64,000 nt of DNA from Yersinia entomophaga (GTDB lineage Bacteria > Pseudomonadota > Gammaproteobacteria > Enterobacterales > Enterobacteriaceae): NCBI RefSeq assembly GCF_001656035.1, contig NZ_CP010029.1:1268885-1332884 (forward strand). The letters are read 5' to 3'. Position 1 is the stretch's first letter. Each line of letters starts with the position of its first letter. Of the stretch, positions 1 through 8,692 are shown one piece after another. A program made the translations under genes and the position numbers. The notes under the pieces are model-generated. The model saw nothing but the letters and a program-made list of their open reading frames with translations, was not told where the DNA came from and did no database searches.

Positions 1-713
1 ACCAATCCCTGCAAATCTTCACGCGTATGACAACTTTCATCGGCGCAAATAGGCAGCGGATGAATAAAATGCTGCAAAGTCTCGTCTTTATCCGCAGGTA
101 ATGGCTGTTCCAGCATGGCAACACCGAGGTCTGCCAATAATTGACAACGCGCGGCCAAGCCTTCTGGTTGCCAGGATTCATTGGCATCAACAATTAATAT
201 AGCCTCCGGCACTGCGGCACGAATGGCCACTAACCGCTCCGCAATCAGATGATCGTCCAGTTTGATTTTTAACAGCTTTGCGCCCTGCTGTGACAGCAAA
301 CGCGCGTTGTAAGCCATGGACTCCGGCGTACCGATACTGACGGTTTGCGCCATTGAGATAGCATCGAGAGCCTGGGTATGACTCAATTGCCACAAGTTTT
401 TTCGAGTCAGCCCGCATTCCAGTTGCCATAAAGCCGAATCAACGGCGTTACGCGCCGCACCCGCCGGCAATAATTGCTGTAACGCATCGCGGGAAATGCC
501 GTATTCGATCGCATCGGCAACCAATGCCAACTGCGCCATCACGGAAGATTCACTTTCCCCATAACGTGGGTAGGGAGTACATTCACCTACGCCTCGAATG
601 CCATTTTGCTCTATTTCGACCACCACAACCTTGGCTTCAGTACGGCTTCCACGCGAAATAACGAACGCGGTGTGTAACGGCCAGGATTCTGGGTAAAAAC
701 GCATCGTTCTCAT
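1..713 (-). CDS. ycjG: L-Ala-D/L-Glu epimerase (3' end outside window)
   Basis: Enolase-superfamily dipeptide epimerase acting in recycling of murein peptides by interconverting L-Ala-L-Glu and L-Ala-D-Glu in the cytoplasm. About 237 N-terminal codons are present; the C-terminal part runs off the left edge. The sequence reads MRTMRFYPESWPLHT at the start, very like E. coli YcjG. It carries the KIK lysine pair (about residues 149-151), the metal ligands in VDANESW (about 176), EQPLP (about 202) and CADESCHT (about 225). ATG at 713 is chosen by homology; a second ATG lies three codons in. It is divergent from tpx, as in E. coli. No frameshift is seen in the part present. Confidence 0.93.
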   Translation of the reverse strand, partial: MRTMRFYPESWPLHTAFVISRGSRTEAKVVVVEIEQNGIRGVGECTPYPRYGESESSVMAQLALVADAIEYGISRDALQQLLPAGAARNAVDSALWQLECGLTRKNLWQLSHTQALDAISMAQTVSIGTPESMAYNARLLSQQGAKLLKIKLDDHLIAERLVAIRAAVPEAILIVDANESWQPEGLAARCQLLADLGVAMLEQPLPADKDETLQHFIHPLPICADESCHTREDLQGL

Positions 714-862
714 AATGGCTCCCAAGCTATGTGATCGCTGAACCTAAGGAATAGCAGGCTAACTCATCAATATATACAATTGTTTAGAGAATTTCTTATA
801 TGCAATTGCCTATTGTTACCTTAAACTGAAATCCGTGTTACATATCTGTAAAGGAATCTTAA

Positions 863-1366
863 ATGACACAGACCGTACATTTTCAAGGCAATCCTGTTGC
901 CGTAGCGGGTAAACTTCCGCAAGCCGGCGAGAAAGCCAAAGACTTCACTTTGGTCGCTAAAGATCTTTCTGCCGTTTCTCTGAGAGATTTTGCCGGTAAA
1001 CGCAAAGTTCTGAACATCTTCCCCAGCATTGATACCGGTGTTTGCGCCGCTTCCGTGCGTAAATTCAATCAGTTGGCTGGCGAGCTTGAGAATACCGTTG
1101 TTCTTTGTATCTCCGCTGACCTTCCATTTGCCCAATCACGCTTCTGCGGTGCTGAAGGCCTGAGTAACGTAGTGACTCTGTCCACCCTGCGTGGCGCTGA
1201 ATTCAAACAAGCCTATGGCGTTGAAATTGCCGAAGGTCCATTAGCCGAACTGACCGCCCGTGCCGTTGTGGTGCTGGATGGCAATGACAACGTAATTTAC
1301 AGCGAATTGGTGAATGAAATCACTAGTGAGCCTGATTACGATGCCGCATTAGCCGCGCTGAAATAA
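863..1366 (+). CDS. tpx: Thiol peroxidase Tpx
   Basis: Atypical 2-Cys peroxiredoxin that reduces hydrogen and organic peroxides with thioredoxin, probably periplasm-facing or cytoplasmic as debated in E. coli. The 167-residue length matches the family (168 in E. coli). The peroxidatic Cys61 sits in [12 protein letters not shown] and the resolving Cys95 in SRFCGAEG, exactly at the E. coli positions. An AAAGGA Shine-Dalgarno element lies just upstream of the ATG. The gene is monocistronic: ycjG diverges upstream and a strong hairpin terminator follows at 1385-1416. Confidence 0.97.
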   Translation: MTQTVHFQGNPVAVAGKLPQAGEKAKDFTLVAKDLSAVSLRDFAGKRKVLNIFPSIDTGVCAASVRKFNQLAGELENTVVLCISADLPFAQSRFCGAEGLSNVVTLSTLRGAEFKQAYGVEIAEGPLAELTARAVVVLDGNDNVIYSELVNEITSEPDYDAALAALK

Positions 1367-1384
1367 TAGCTCAACGCAGATAGC

Positions 1385-1416
1385 AAAACGGCTGACATCG
1401 CGTCAGCCGTTTTTTT
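1385..1416 (+). terminator. tpx rho-independent terminator
   Basis: Perfect stem AAAACGGCTGAC / GTCAGCCGTTTT (1385-1396 and 1402-1413) with a 5-nt loop, running into a T tract (1410-1416) directly after tpx. Confidence 0.92.
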
Positions 1417-1479
1417 AACGATAAACGTTATTTAACGATAAATAGCAGCCATTGCTGAAATACCCTCTATTCTTGGTTC

Positions 1480-3066
1480 TTATTCTTGGCTCTCTTCGTT
1501 TTCATCCACGGCCGGGCGACGGCTGCCGCTCAATCCATATTCCCGCAGCTTATTGGCTATCGCCGTATGGGAAACGCCTAAGCGTTTCGCCAATTTACGC
1601 GTACTCGGATAATTACGATAAAGGCGGGTTAATACCGAACGTTCGAAACGCTTACTAATATCGTCCAGCGAACCGTCCAGCACCTCATCCCCCAACGACA
1701 TCTCCACTTCAAATTCCGGCAGAATAATGTCCTGTGGGCGCAGTTCTACGCCATCTAGCTGAGTTAAAGCCCGATAAATGGCATTCTTAAGCTGACGAAC
1801 GTTACCCGGCCAGCCGTAGCGCGTGAGGAATCCGTTAAGTTCCGGTGACAACTTCGGCCGTGGTACGCCTTGCTCATCAGAGAAACGGGCGACAAAGAGT
1901 TCCACCAGCGGCATAATATCCGTTGGGCGCTCGCGTAATGGAGGCAGTGTGATGGTCAGCACGTTTAGGCGATAATAGAGATCTTCGCGGAATTCACCGC
2001 GCTGAACCAATTCCACCAAATTCTTCTGCGTCGCGCAGATAACCCTAACATCCACGTGGACTTCATGCTCTTCTCCTACCCGACGGAAAGTGCCGTCGTT
2101 GAGGAAACGCAGCAGTTTGATCTGCATTCGCGGCGACATTTCACCGATTTCATCCAACAGAACCGAGCCACCGTTAGCCTGTTCAAAGAATCCTTTTTTA
2201 CCTTCCACCGCATTGGGATAGGCGCCCGGCGCATAGCCAAATAGCTCGCTTTCTACCACGTCGTCAGGCATCGATGCACAATTCAGACCGAGGAAAGGTT
2301 TTTTGCCGCGAGGACTGCGCAAGTGGCAAGCTCTGGCCAGCAGATCTTTACCGGTACCGGTATCACCAATTAGCAACAGCGGCGCATCCAACATCGCCAA
2401 TTTGCGCGCCTGGTCTAAAACCTGACGCATTTTGCTGCTCACGGCGACAATTTGTCTGAATTCGCTGTCATCGTTAACCGACAGGGTTTGCAATTGCTGC
2501 CCCATACGCGCGGTCGATTTCAGCATCACCACCGCACCTACCGTTTGGTTATGCTGATTTTCATCCACCAAATGAATAGGTGTCACTTCCATCAGGTAAT
2601 CCTGACTGTGAATCAGTATTCGTTCGGTATGAGGCGTGGTTTCTTCCCGCTCAAACCAGTGGGAAAAATTAAATCCCCCCAGCAGCGTACCCATAGTCTT
2701 ATGACGAATTTTCTCTTCGTTAAAAGAAAATAGCTCGCGAGCCGCCGGGTTAGCCAGTTCAACGTTGCCTTTAAGATCGATGGAAAAAACAGGCTCCGGC
2801 ATGGATTCCAGCAAGGCGCGCAGCGCGCGGTGCTCACGCTCAGAAGGCATGAAAGGAACGGTGCGCACGTCGGTAACCCCGTCGATACGCCGAATTTCCG
2901 CCATCAGCGCCTGAAACACGGCAAAATCCAGTTTGGAGAAATTCAGATAAATACGGCCGATAGGATCAATTTCGATCCCCCGTAAATCAATGCTGCGTAA
3001 AACCAGGAGATCGAGTAACTCTCTGGTGAGACCTATCCGGTCTTCGCAAAACACTTCCAAGCGCAT
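1480..3066 (-). CDS. tyrR: Aromatic amino acid regulator TyrR
   Basis: Transcription factor controlling aromatic amino acid biosynthesis and transport in response to Tyr, Phe and Trp. The 528-residue protein (513 in E. coli) has an N-terminal ACT domain (from residue 1, RLEVFCEDRIGLTREL), a PAS domain (about 80-190), an AAA+ domain with Walker A GDTGTGKD (about 234-241), and a C-terminal helix-turn-helix (TRKLAKRLGVSHTAIANKL). The place where sigma-54 activators have GAFTGA reads GAYPNA, as expected because TyrR works with sigma-70. The acidic C-terminal tail is a little longer than in E. coli. It converges with tpx. Confidence 0.96.
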   Translation of the reverse strand: MRLEVFCEDRIGLTRELLDLLVLRSIDLRGIEIDPIGRIYLNFSKLDFAVFQALMAEIRRIDGVTDVRTVPFMPSEREHRALRALLESMPEPVFSIDLKGNVELANPAARELFSFNEEKIRHKTMGTLLGGFNFSHWFEREETTPHTERILIHSQDYLMEVTPIHLVDENQHNQTVGAVVMLKSTARMGQQLQTLSVNDDSEFRQIVAVSSKMRQVLDQARKLAMLDAPLLLIGDTGTGKDLLARACHLRSPRGKKPFLGLNCASMPDDVVESELFGYAPGAYPNAVEGKKGFFEQANGGSVLLDEIGEMSPRMQIKLLRFLNDGTFRRVGEEHEVHVDVRVICATQKNLVELVQRGEFREDLYYRLNVLTITLPPLRERPTDIMPLVELFVARFSDEQGVPRPKLSPELNGFLTRYGWPGNVRQLKNAIYRALTQLDGVELRPQDIILPEFEVEMSLGDEVLDGSLDDISKRFERSVLTRLYRNYPSTRKLAKRLGVSHTAIANKLREYGLSGSRRPAVDENEESQE

Positions 3067-3335
3067 CAGTATTGACCTTATCTTTGCGGTACGGGATGAC
3101 TAAGTTTGATAATACCCTGTCCCTTCGCCCTGATGAAGAGATCTGTCAGCAAAAGTTGACAGGAATCCTCTTTTTCGTTTCATTTGTCTTCATTTGGTCT
3201 TTTTTATAGCGATATGAAGGCATTATCCCCGTCGTTGTTGAAGAATCTCAGGGTGATATTATCTTCAAAATCAATTATGCAGATGAATATAATATATTCG
3301 TAGAAGCGGCCGTCCTGTCAAGCACAGGTGACACT

Positions 3336-3379
3336 TTGCAATCAATACGCCAACTGGCTATAGTAAAGGTAGCCAGTTG
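3336..3379 (+). promoter_or_regulatory. Promoter and operator of the Xre-RES pair
   Basis: A sigma-70 type promoter, TTGCAA (3336-3341), 17-bp spacer, TATAGT (3359-3364), overlaps a perfect 10-bp inverted repeat CAACTGGCTA / TAGCCAGTTG (3351-3360 and 3370-3379, 9-nt gap). The repeat covers the -10 box and the start point, the layout expected for antitoxin autorepression. AGGAGG at 3384-3389 then precedes the antitoxin ATG. Confidence 0.8.
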
Positions 3380-3393
3380 ACCGAGGAGGTTGC

Positions 3394-3840
3394 ATGAGAA
3401 GTTACCACCCAAGCCCGACCACTAGAGTCAGCGCGTTATGGCGTGAAATCGGGCTGCCCGCCAGCCGCGGCACCGCGTTGGTAGACAGTATTAAGCTCGG
3501 TTTTTCCGTCGACGTTATTGATACGATCCATCTGTGGGCAGCGATGCCAAAGGCCGAAATCTTGCGTGCCACCGGTATTCCCAGCCGCAGCCTGACACGC
3601 CGTCGCACTAATGATGGACGATTTACTCCAGAAGAAAGTGAACGTATTGCTCGTTTTGTCCGAGTTATGGACGCGGCGGTAGATTTGTTCGGCGGAGATC
3701 GCCCCAAGGCCACGGCATGGATGTCAACGCCTGTGAGAGGTTTGGGCAATCGCACTCCCGATTCCCTGCTGGAAACCGAAACCGGAGCGTTGGAAATATG
3801 TGACCTGATTGGTCGATTGGAACATGGCGTCTTTACGTAA
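3394..3840 (+). CDS. Xre/MbcA/ParS-type antitoxin
   Basis: Probable antitoxin of a RES-Xre type II toxin-antitoxin module. The 148-residue protein has an N-terminal Xre-like helical region (FSVDVIDTIHLWAAMPKAEI...SRSLTRRR) and a C-terminal DUF2384 / MbcA-ParS-Xre toxin-binding part (FTPEESERIARFVRVMDAAVDLFGG...KATAWMSTPVRGLGNRTPDSLL). The family normally neutralises its RES partner and represses its own promoter. A perfect inverted repeat overlaps the promoter just upstream, and AGGAGG sets the start. The toxin gene follows 16 bp after its stop. The pair sits between tyrR and ycjF, neighbours in E. coli, so it is an insertion relative to that order. Confidence 0.88.
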   Translation: MRSYHPSPTTRVSALWREIGLPASRGTALVDSIKLGFSVDVIDTIHLWAAMPKAEILRATGIPSRSLTRRRTNDGRFTPEESERIARFVRVMDAAVDLFGGDRPKATAWMSTPVRGLGNRTPDSLLETETGALEICDLIGRLEHGVFT

Positions 3841-3856
3841 TGGAGCTACAGTTTTG

Positions 3857-4312
3857 ATGCTATACCGGATTGTCCATAATCGTTTTGCCGCTACGGCCTG
3901 GTCGGGTTATGGAGCGGAAACCTACGGTGGTCGCTGGAATCATAAAGGCCACAGCGCGATTTATCTGGCCAGCAGTATTTCTCTAGCAATGTTGGAAACA
4001 CTGGTTCATGTTGAAGATAGCGCCACTCTGAACGATTTTAATCTGTTTCAAATCGCGATTCCGGATAACGCTATTATGGCCTTGCAACAGGAAGATTGGC
4101 CTCGAGGATGGCGAGACGATCCGGCTCCGGTGGCGACGATGGATATCGGCACGGAATGGTTAAGCTCAGTTTCCTCCGTGGGATTACTGGTTCCATCTAC
4201 GTTGGTGCCGCTGGAGAGAAATGTGCTGGTTAATCCCAAACATCGTGATTTCCCCCCTTGTCTCACCAGCGTCACCCCACTCGACTTCAGTTTCGACCCG
4301 CGCCTCAAATAG
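3857..4312 (+). CDS. RES-domain toxin (putative NAD-degrading)
   Basis: Toxin partner of the preceding Xre antitoxin. Members of the RES family degrade NAD+ or ADP-ribosylate targets and have an ADP-ribosyltransferase-like fold. The conserved block is visible: MLYRIVHNRF with the family Arg, then ETYGGRWNHKGHSAIYLASSISLAMLE (split here only for description: YGGRWNHKG, AIYLA, AMLETLVH), giving the conserved Arg, Tyr and Glu. Start at ATG 3857 (151 aa) is preferred because GGAG lies at 3842-3845; an in-frame upstream ATG at 3824 lies inside the antitoxin gene and has no ribosome binding site. Function is inferred from family; activity on NAD+ is not visible in sequence. Confidence 0.88.
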   Translation: MLYRIVHNRFAATAWSGYGAETYGGRWNHKGHSAIYLASSISLAMLETLVHVEDSATLNDFNLFQIAIPDNAIMALQQEDWPRGWRDDPAPVATMDIGTEWLSSVSSVGLLVPSTLVPLERNVLVNPKHRDFPPCLTSVTPLDFSFDPRLK

Positions 4313-4328
4313 CCCGAAATAAATGGCC

Positions 4329-5387
4329 TTAGCGCTGTTTGTCTTTCTTAGGCAGCGTATTCTTCAGCTGCGTAATCAATTGACGACGGAAATCCCCCAG
4401 TTTTGGCTTATCATCATCCATCCAGGGCAGCGGGCGACATAACTCCATCGCTTTGATCCCCAAACGCGCGGTGAGTAAACCCGCACCGATTCCCTGCGCC
4501 GCCCGAGCGGATAAACGCGCGGCCAGATCCTGCGATAGCCAGTCCATACCGACTTCCCGCACTAATTCCGACGCACCGGCAAAGGCAATATTCAGTAAAA
4601 CCAAACGGAACAGGCGTAAACGACTGAAATAGCCAAGTTCAATTCCATACAACGCGGCAATACGATTGATTAATCGAATGTTTCGCCAAGCGATAAAAGC
4701 CATATCCACCAGCGCCAGAGGGCTGACGGCGATCATCAGCGCCGATTCTGCCGCATAGCGGCTTATTTCAGATCGAGCCTGATTATCCAACGTCGGTTGT
4801 ACTAATTTGGCATAGAGTTCAACCACTTCCCGATCGTTATGCGTTTCATGCAGCGAGGCTTGCCAGCGCTGTAACGCCGGATGTCCCTGATCCAAACCCG
4901 CCTGACGCGCCAGTTTCTCGCAGAATTGGCGCCCACGGCCCAAACCGTGGCTTACCAGTAACTCCCGCGCCACGTCACGTTCTTCCGCGCGCTGGCGCAG
5001 CCGATATAACCGCCGCCATTCGGTAACAACCGAACCAATCCCGGCAAAAACGATCAGTCCGCCGGCTACCGTGGTGCCCAAGGCTATCCAGTCCTGCTGC
5101 TGCCACGCCTGATTAACCCACTGCACCGCCTGCGCCACGACGCTCACGCCAAACAGCATCAGACCTGCCGTCACCATTTTTCGCCATAGACTGCGTTTTG
5201 GTTTAAGCGCCGCGCTTACCAGACCTTCCGCACGCCCTTCCGCTTCGTCCGCGTCCAGAACCGGATCAACCGGCAAAAAATTCTCGGCCGCGGAGCCACT
5301 AAAGGTCTGCCCCGTTTTTAACTTTGGCTCTTCGATCGGCTGCAATGGCTGTTGAAAATCTATCCGTGGTTTCAATGGTTCATTCAT
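4329..5387 (-). CDS. ycjF: Inner membrane protein YcjF (DUF697)
   Basis: Conserved 352-residue membrane protein of the extended psp operon; molecular role not established. The N-terminal about 70 residues are soluble and proline/lysine rich; two hydrophobic segments follow (about 72-92 and 100-122, [15 protein letters not shown] and [16 protein letters not shown]), then a DUF697 domain with [33 protein letters not shown] sequence. Its ATG overlaps the stop of ycjX by 4 nt (ATGA type), so the two are translationally coupled. It is the last gene of the pspABCD-ycjXF unit. Confidence 0.93.
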   Translation of the reverse strand: MNEPLKPRIDFQQPLQPIEEPKLKTGQTFSGSAAENFLPVDPVLDADEAEGRAEGLVSAALKPKRSLWRKMVTAGLMLFGVSVVAQAVQWVNQAWQQQDWIALGTTVAGGLIVFAGIGSVVTEWRRLYRLRQRAEERDVARELLVSHGLGRGRQFCEKLARQAGLDQGHPALQRWQASLHETHNDREVVELYAKLVQPTLDNQARSEISRYAAESALMIAVSPLALVDMAFIAWRNIRLINRIAALYGIELGYFSRLRLFRLVLLNIAFAGASELVREVGMDWLSQDLAARLSARAAQGIGAGLLTARLGIKAMELCRPLPWMDDDKPKLGDFRRQLITQLKNTLPKKDKQR

Positions 5388-6781
5388 CGCAGTTTATCTC
5401 CCAATAAAAACTCCATCACCGCATCCAGTCGGATATGCGGCAATGGGCTATCCACGTGCACTTGTTGTGGACGGAACTGATCAAAATGGAAGCCCTGTTG
5501 CAGCCAAAATGCCGGGCCGGGCAAACGTGCCGGAACATCGCCAGGGAACACCGTCAGCGGCGCACCGTCTTCCAGACGATGACCTTTTAATGCCGGAATT
5601 CGCTGGCCATTATGATCGACCATACCGCTTTCCGTGGCCTGTACCGACGCCAGCCCGACACAATCCATGCTGATGCCTTCGAACGCCGCATTTTGCCAGG
5701 CCTCCTGCACTAATTGCTGGAGCAATGACACCAGATTGGCATGTTGGTCCGCAGTTACATGATCGGCTTTAGTGGCAGCGAACATCAGCTTATCAATACA
5801 GGGGGAGAATAAACGACGAAATAGCGTGCGTTTTCCATAATGAAAGCTTTGCATAAGCTGGGTTAATGCCAGACGCATGTCGTTAAAGGCTTGCGGCCCG
5901 CTGTTCAAGGGTTGCAGGCAATCCACCAGGACGATCTGTCGATCAAACCGAATAAAGTGTTCTTTATAAAAACCTTTTACGATTGATTGGCAGTAGTAAT
6001 TAAACCGCGCGCGCAACATACCCAAATTGCTGTGTTTGTCTGCCTGAGCTAAACGAGACTCATCAATCGCGGTGATATCTGGCCAAGGGAAGAACTGCAA
6101 TGCAGGCGCGCCGGCCATATCACCGGGGAGCACAAAGCGCCCCGGCTGAATAAAGTGCAGCCCTTCTTGCTTACAGCGAATCAGGTACTCGGTATAGGCC
6201 TGAGCAATCGCGGCAAGTAAATTTTCGTCCGCCGGAGCCAAAGGATCGCACTGTTTGCACAATTCCAACCACGGTTTAGCCCATTCGGCACGGTTACCCT
6301 GTAACAAACCGCCCATTTGCCGCGACCATTCGAGGTAATCCTGCTCCAACATGGGCAAATCCAGCAGCCATTCACCTGGGTAATCGACGATTTCCAGATA
6401 CAAGGTCGATGTCTCTTTGAAATGACGTAAAACCGAGTCATTCGACCTAAATTTCAGAGCCAGACGAATTTCACTCACGCCGCGAGTCGGCGTCGGCCAG
6501 CTCGGGGGCGTACCGTACAATGAGGCCAGACCTTCGTCATATCTAAAACGCTGGATACCCAAATCCCGCTGAGGCACCCGCTTGACGCCGAGTAAGCGAT
6601 CTTCGCGCACGGCAGAAAACAGCGGTAAACGCGCCCCGCTGTGTACATGTAATAATTGATTGACTAACGCGGTGATAAACGCAGTTTTACCGCTCCGACT
6701 CAGGCCGGTCACCGCCAGTCGCAAATGGCGGTCCATCCCGCGGTTAACTAAAGAGCTGATCTCATTTTGCAGTCGTTTCAT
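5384..6781 (-). CDS. ycjX: YcjX family P-loop NTPase
   Basis: Predicted GTP/ATP-binding protein (DUF463) of the psp regulon, function unknown. Start at ATG 6781 gives 465 residues, the same as E. coli YcjX, with AAGGAA just upstream; a longer reading to 6814 would lie inside pspD. The P-loop GLSRSGKT is at residues 26-33, and conserved blocks such as [14 protein letters not shown] and [13 protein letters not shown] are intact. The start lies within the pspD 3' end (20-nt overlap) and the stop overlaps ycjF, supporting one transcript from the psp promoter. Confidence 0.95.
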   Translation of the reverse strand: MKRLQNEISSLVNRGMDRHLRLAVTGLSRSGKTAFITALVNQLLHVHSGARLPLFSAVREDRLLGVKRVPQRDLGIQRFRYDEGLASLYGTPPSWPTPTRGVSEIRLALKFRSNDSVLRHFKETSTLYLEIVDYPGEWLLDLPMLEQDYLEWSRQMGGLLQGNRAEWAKPWLELCKQCDPLAPADENLLAAIAQAYTEYLIRCKQEGLHFIQPGRFVLPGDMAGAPALQFFPWPDITAIDESRLAQADKHSNLGMLRARFNYYCQSIVKGFYKEHFIRFDRQIVLVDCLQPLNSGPQAFNDMRLALTQLMQSFHYGKRTLFRRLFSPCIDKLMFAATKADHVTADQHANLVSLLQQLVQEAWQNAAFEGISMDCVGLASVQATESGMVDHNGQRIPALKGHRLEDGAPLTVFPGDVPARLPGPAFWLQQGFHFDQFRPQQVHVDSPLPHIRLDAVMEFLLGDKLR

Positions 6782-7004
6782 GCTTTTCCTTTGCAAATCG
6801 GCCAAATACCGCACCTAAACCGCGTCTCAATAACGGTTCCAACAACACAGCCAGCGCCCAACGCAGCGGTTTACGGCTCACGCTGCGTAAAATCCAGGCC
6901 GTGGCACCGGCCGGGCCGTAGCTTAATGCTGCGGTAATAATCACTTTAACCAGCGTTTTCAATACTACACCTGACCGCTGAGTGGCGACGTTATTCTTCA
7001 TCAT
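6762..7004 (-). CDS. pspD: Phage shock protein PspD
   Basis: Small psp-operon protein, 80 residues (73 in E. coli), peripheral or integral inner-membrane. A hydrophobic stretch (VKVIITAALSYGPAGATAWIL) is followed by a basic amphipathic part. Tandem ATG codons at 7004 and 7001 follow GAGGGC. It lies between pspC and ycjX as in E. coli. Its precise role is not known. Confidence 0.9.
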   Translation of the reverse strand: MMKNNVATQRSGVVLKTLVKVIITAALSYGPAGATAWILRSVSRKPLRWALAVLLEPLLRRGLGAVFGRFAKEKHETTAK

Positions 7005-7105
7005 TTATGCCCTCCGGCAGGTCATTTTTCGAATTTCAGCTCGGTAAAAGTCATAAATCAGCCCACTGGCCGCATGAATTACCGATTCATTGCGCTGCGG
7101 ATTCG

Positions 7106-7465
7106 TTATAGCTGACGAAATCTGCTGCGAACACCAAAAGTTTCCGAAGTAACGTAACGCTCTACTTGCCGCAAACGTTGCTCTCCGCTGCTTAATTCGT
7201 AATCCAGTTTATCCAGCAGTTGGCGAGGAGTTTGATAGTCCTCATCCATAAGAGTGCTGGCCGGTACTGGGTCCAACATATAAGTCAGCACCAGGTAGGC
7301 TACGATGGTGAAAACAAACAGGCCGAAAAACATCGATAACACGGCAATAATACGTACCAGTTTGACCGGAATATCCAGATAATGCGCTAAACCGGCGCAC
7401 ACCCCTTTCACCATGCCTTCTTCCGGCACGCGGTACAGTTTTTTTCCACTAAACAAACCGGTCAT
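7106..7465 (-). CDS. pspC: Phage shock protein PspC
   Basis: Inner-membrane sensor that, with PspB, relieves PspA inhibition of PspF when the membrane is stressed (secretin mislocalisation, proton-motive-force loss). It has 119 residues: a PspC domain (KKLYRVPEEGMVKGVCAGLAHY, residues about 8-30), one strong transmembrane helix (IIAVLSMFFGLFVFTIVAYLVL, about 39-60), and a charged C-terminal tail with a leucine-zipper-like part. Its ATG overlaps the pspB stop, so the pair is probably translationally coupled. Confidence 0.96.
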   Translation of the reverse strand: MTGLFSGKKLYRVPEEGMVKGVCAGLAHYLDIPVKLVRIIAVLSMFFGLFVFTIVAYLVLTYMLDPVPASTLMDEDYQTPRQLLDKLDYELSSGEQRLRQVERYVTSETFGVRSRFRQL

Positions 7466-7692
7466 TATGATTGCCTCCAGTTCGGATGTTCTGCATCCAG
7501 AATTTCTTCCAGCGCCTGAATACGTTCGCGCATACGGCGCGCATCATCAGCTAACTGCGCTAAACGCTGCATTTCCTGATGGCTAAGCTGGGTGCCGCTT
7601 TGTTGGCGATTGCTGTAATGTAGCCAGAGCCAGATCGGTGCGACAAACAGCACAAAAATGGTTAGCGGAATAGCTAAAAACAGAATACTCAT
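7465..7692 (-). CDS. pspB: Phage shock protein PspB
   Basis: 75-residue inner-membrane protein acting with PspC in stress sensing. One N-terminal transmembrane helix (about residues 3-25) is followed by a cytoplasmic helix (LAQLADDARRMRERIQALEEIL) predicted to form a coiled coil. Length equals the family norm (74 in E. coli). It overlaps pspC by 1 nt. Confidence 0.96.
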   Translation of the reverse strand: MSILFLAIPLTIFVLFVAPIWLWLHYSNRQQSGTQLSHQEMQRLAQLADDARRMRERIQALEEILDAEHPNWRQS

Positions 7693-7805
7693 TCTTTCCC
7701 CTTATTTATTCTTATCAACGGCAATGCAATCATCATAGCCGCAAGATTCGAGTAATAATATGGCCGCAACCTTTTGGGATAACGGCCCACTTTTATTACT
7801 CTTTA

Positions 7806-8471
7806 TTATTCTGGAGCATTCATTTTTGCTTTTAACGCCGCTAACTGACTGCTGATTTCATCATCGGCTTTCAATTCTGCAAACTCTTGTTCCAGTGACT
7901 TCTTTTTACCGATGCTGACGCTTTCCGCTTCGGCTTCCATATGATCAATTCGGCGTTCGAATTGCTCAAAACGAGCCATTGCCTCATCCAGCTTACCGCT
8001 ATCCAACTGGCGACGAACATCGCGAGAAGAAGAGGCAGCCTGATGACGTAAAGTCAGCGCTTGCTGTCTGGCGCGGGTTTCGGTCAGTTTGCTTTCCAGC
8101 TCGCCAATCTCATGTTTCATGCGATCCAGCGTTTCGTCTACGGTAGCCACTTCACGCTGTAGGGTTTCGATCAGGGAAGCCACTTTCTGTTTCTCAATCA
8201 AAGCGGCACGAGCCAAGTCTTCTTTATCTTTACGCAGCGCCAACTCGGCCTTTTCCTGCCATTCAACCAGCTGGCTTTCACCCAAATCAATCCGGCGCAT
8301 TAGCTGTTTCTTTTCCGCCAACGCGCGAGCAGAGGTAGAGCGAATTTCTACCAGCGTATCTTCCATTTCCTGAATCATCAGGCGAACCAGTTTTTGCGGA
8401 TCTTCGGCTTTATCTAGCAACGTGTTGATGTTGGCATTCACGATATCGGCAAAACGAGAAAAAATACCCAT
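7806..8471 (-). CDS. pspA: Phage shock protein PspA
   Basis: PspA/IM30/ESCRT-III family protein with two jobs: it binds and inhibits PspF in unstressed cells, and it polymerises on damaged inner membrane. The 221 residues (222 in E. coli) are almost entirely helical; an amphipathic N-terminal helix ([25 protein letters not shown]) is followed by long coiled-coil segments. A good AGAGGA ribosome site precedes the ATG. It is the first gene of the minus-strand operon, transcribed from the sigma-54-like promoter near 8567-8583. Confidence 0.97.
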   Translation of the reverse strand: MGIFSRFADIVNANINTLLDKAEDPQKLVRLMIQEMEDTLVEIRSTSARALAEKKQLMRRIDLGESQLVEWQEKAELALRKDKEDLARAALIEKQKVASLIETLQREVATVDETLDRMKHEIGELESKLTETRARQQALTLRHQAASSSRDVRRQLDSGKLDEAMARFEQFERRIDHMEAEAESVSIGKKKSLEQEFAELKADDEISSQLAALKAKMNAPE

Positions 8472-8566
8472 TGTTCACATCCTCTTTAATCATGTGGGCG
8501 ACTCTATGCGCCGGTTGTTCAGTGAGCAAGTCTCACCGGTACAGATACAGCTCTGGCTATAGGATA

Positions 8567-8583
8567 ATCAAAAGTCATGCCAA
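8567..8583 (-). promoter_or_regulatory. Candidate sigma-54 promoter of pspA
   Basis: Read on the minus strand the site is TTGGCAT, then GACT, then TTTTGAT: a clean -24 element (GG) and a weaker -12 element (TTGAT where consensus is TTGCA), in the right spacing. It lies about 95 bp upstream of pspA and faces the divergent pspF, as in E. coli. PspF binding sites and an IHF site would lie between here and 8692 but I could not assign them. Confidence 0.65.
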
Positions 8584-8692
8584 CTTTAGAAAATCAAATA
8601 TCATCATGAATTAAAAGGGAAAATAACTTTATTGCTAATTTCAGCATAAAAGGTAGAGTGATTACTTTAACCAACTATTAGCGAATCTCACT

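Noticed and set aside
821..1135. Open frame antisense to tpx (104 codons)
   Set aside because: Shadow of the strongly conserved tpx gene; no ribosome site or homology.
8089..8373. Serine-rich open frame antisense to pspA
   Set aside because: Composition reflects the reverse of Glu/Lys-rich coiled-coil codons; pspA itself is certain.
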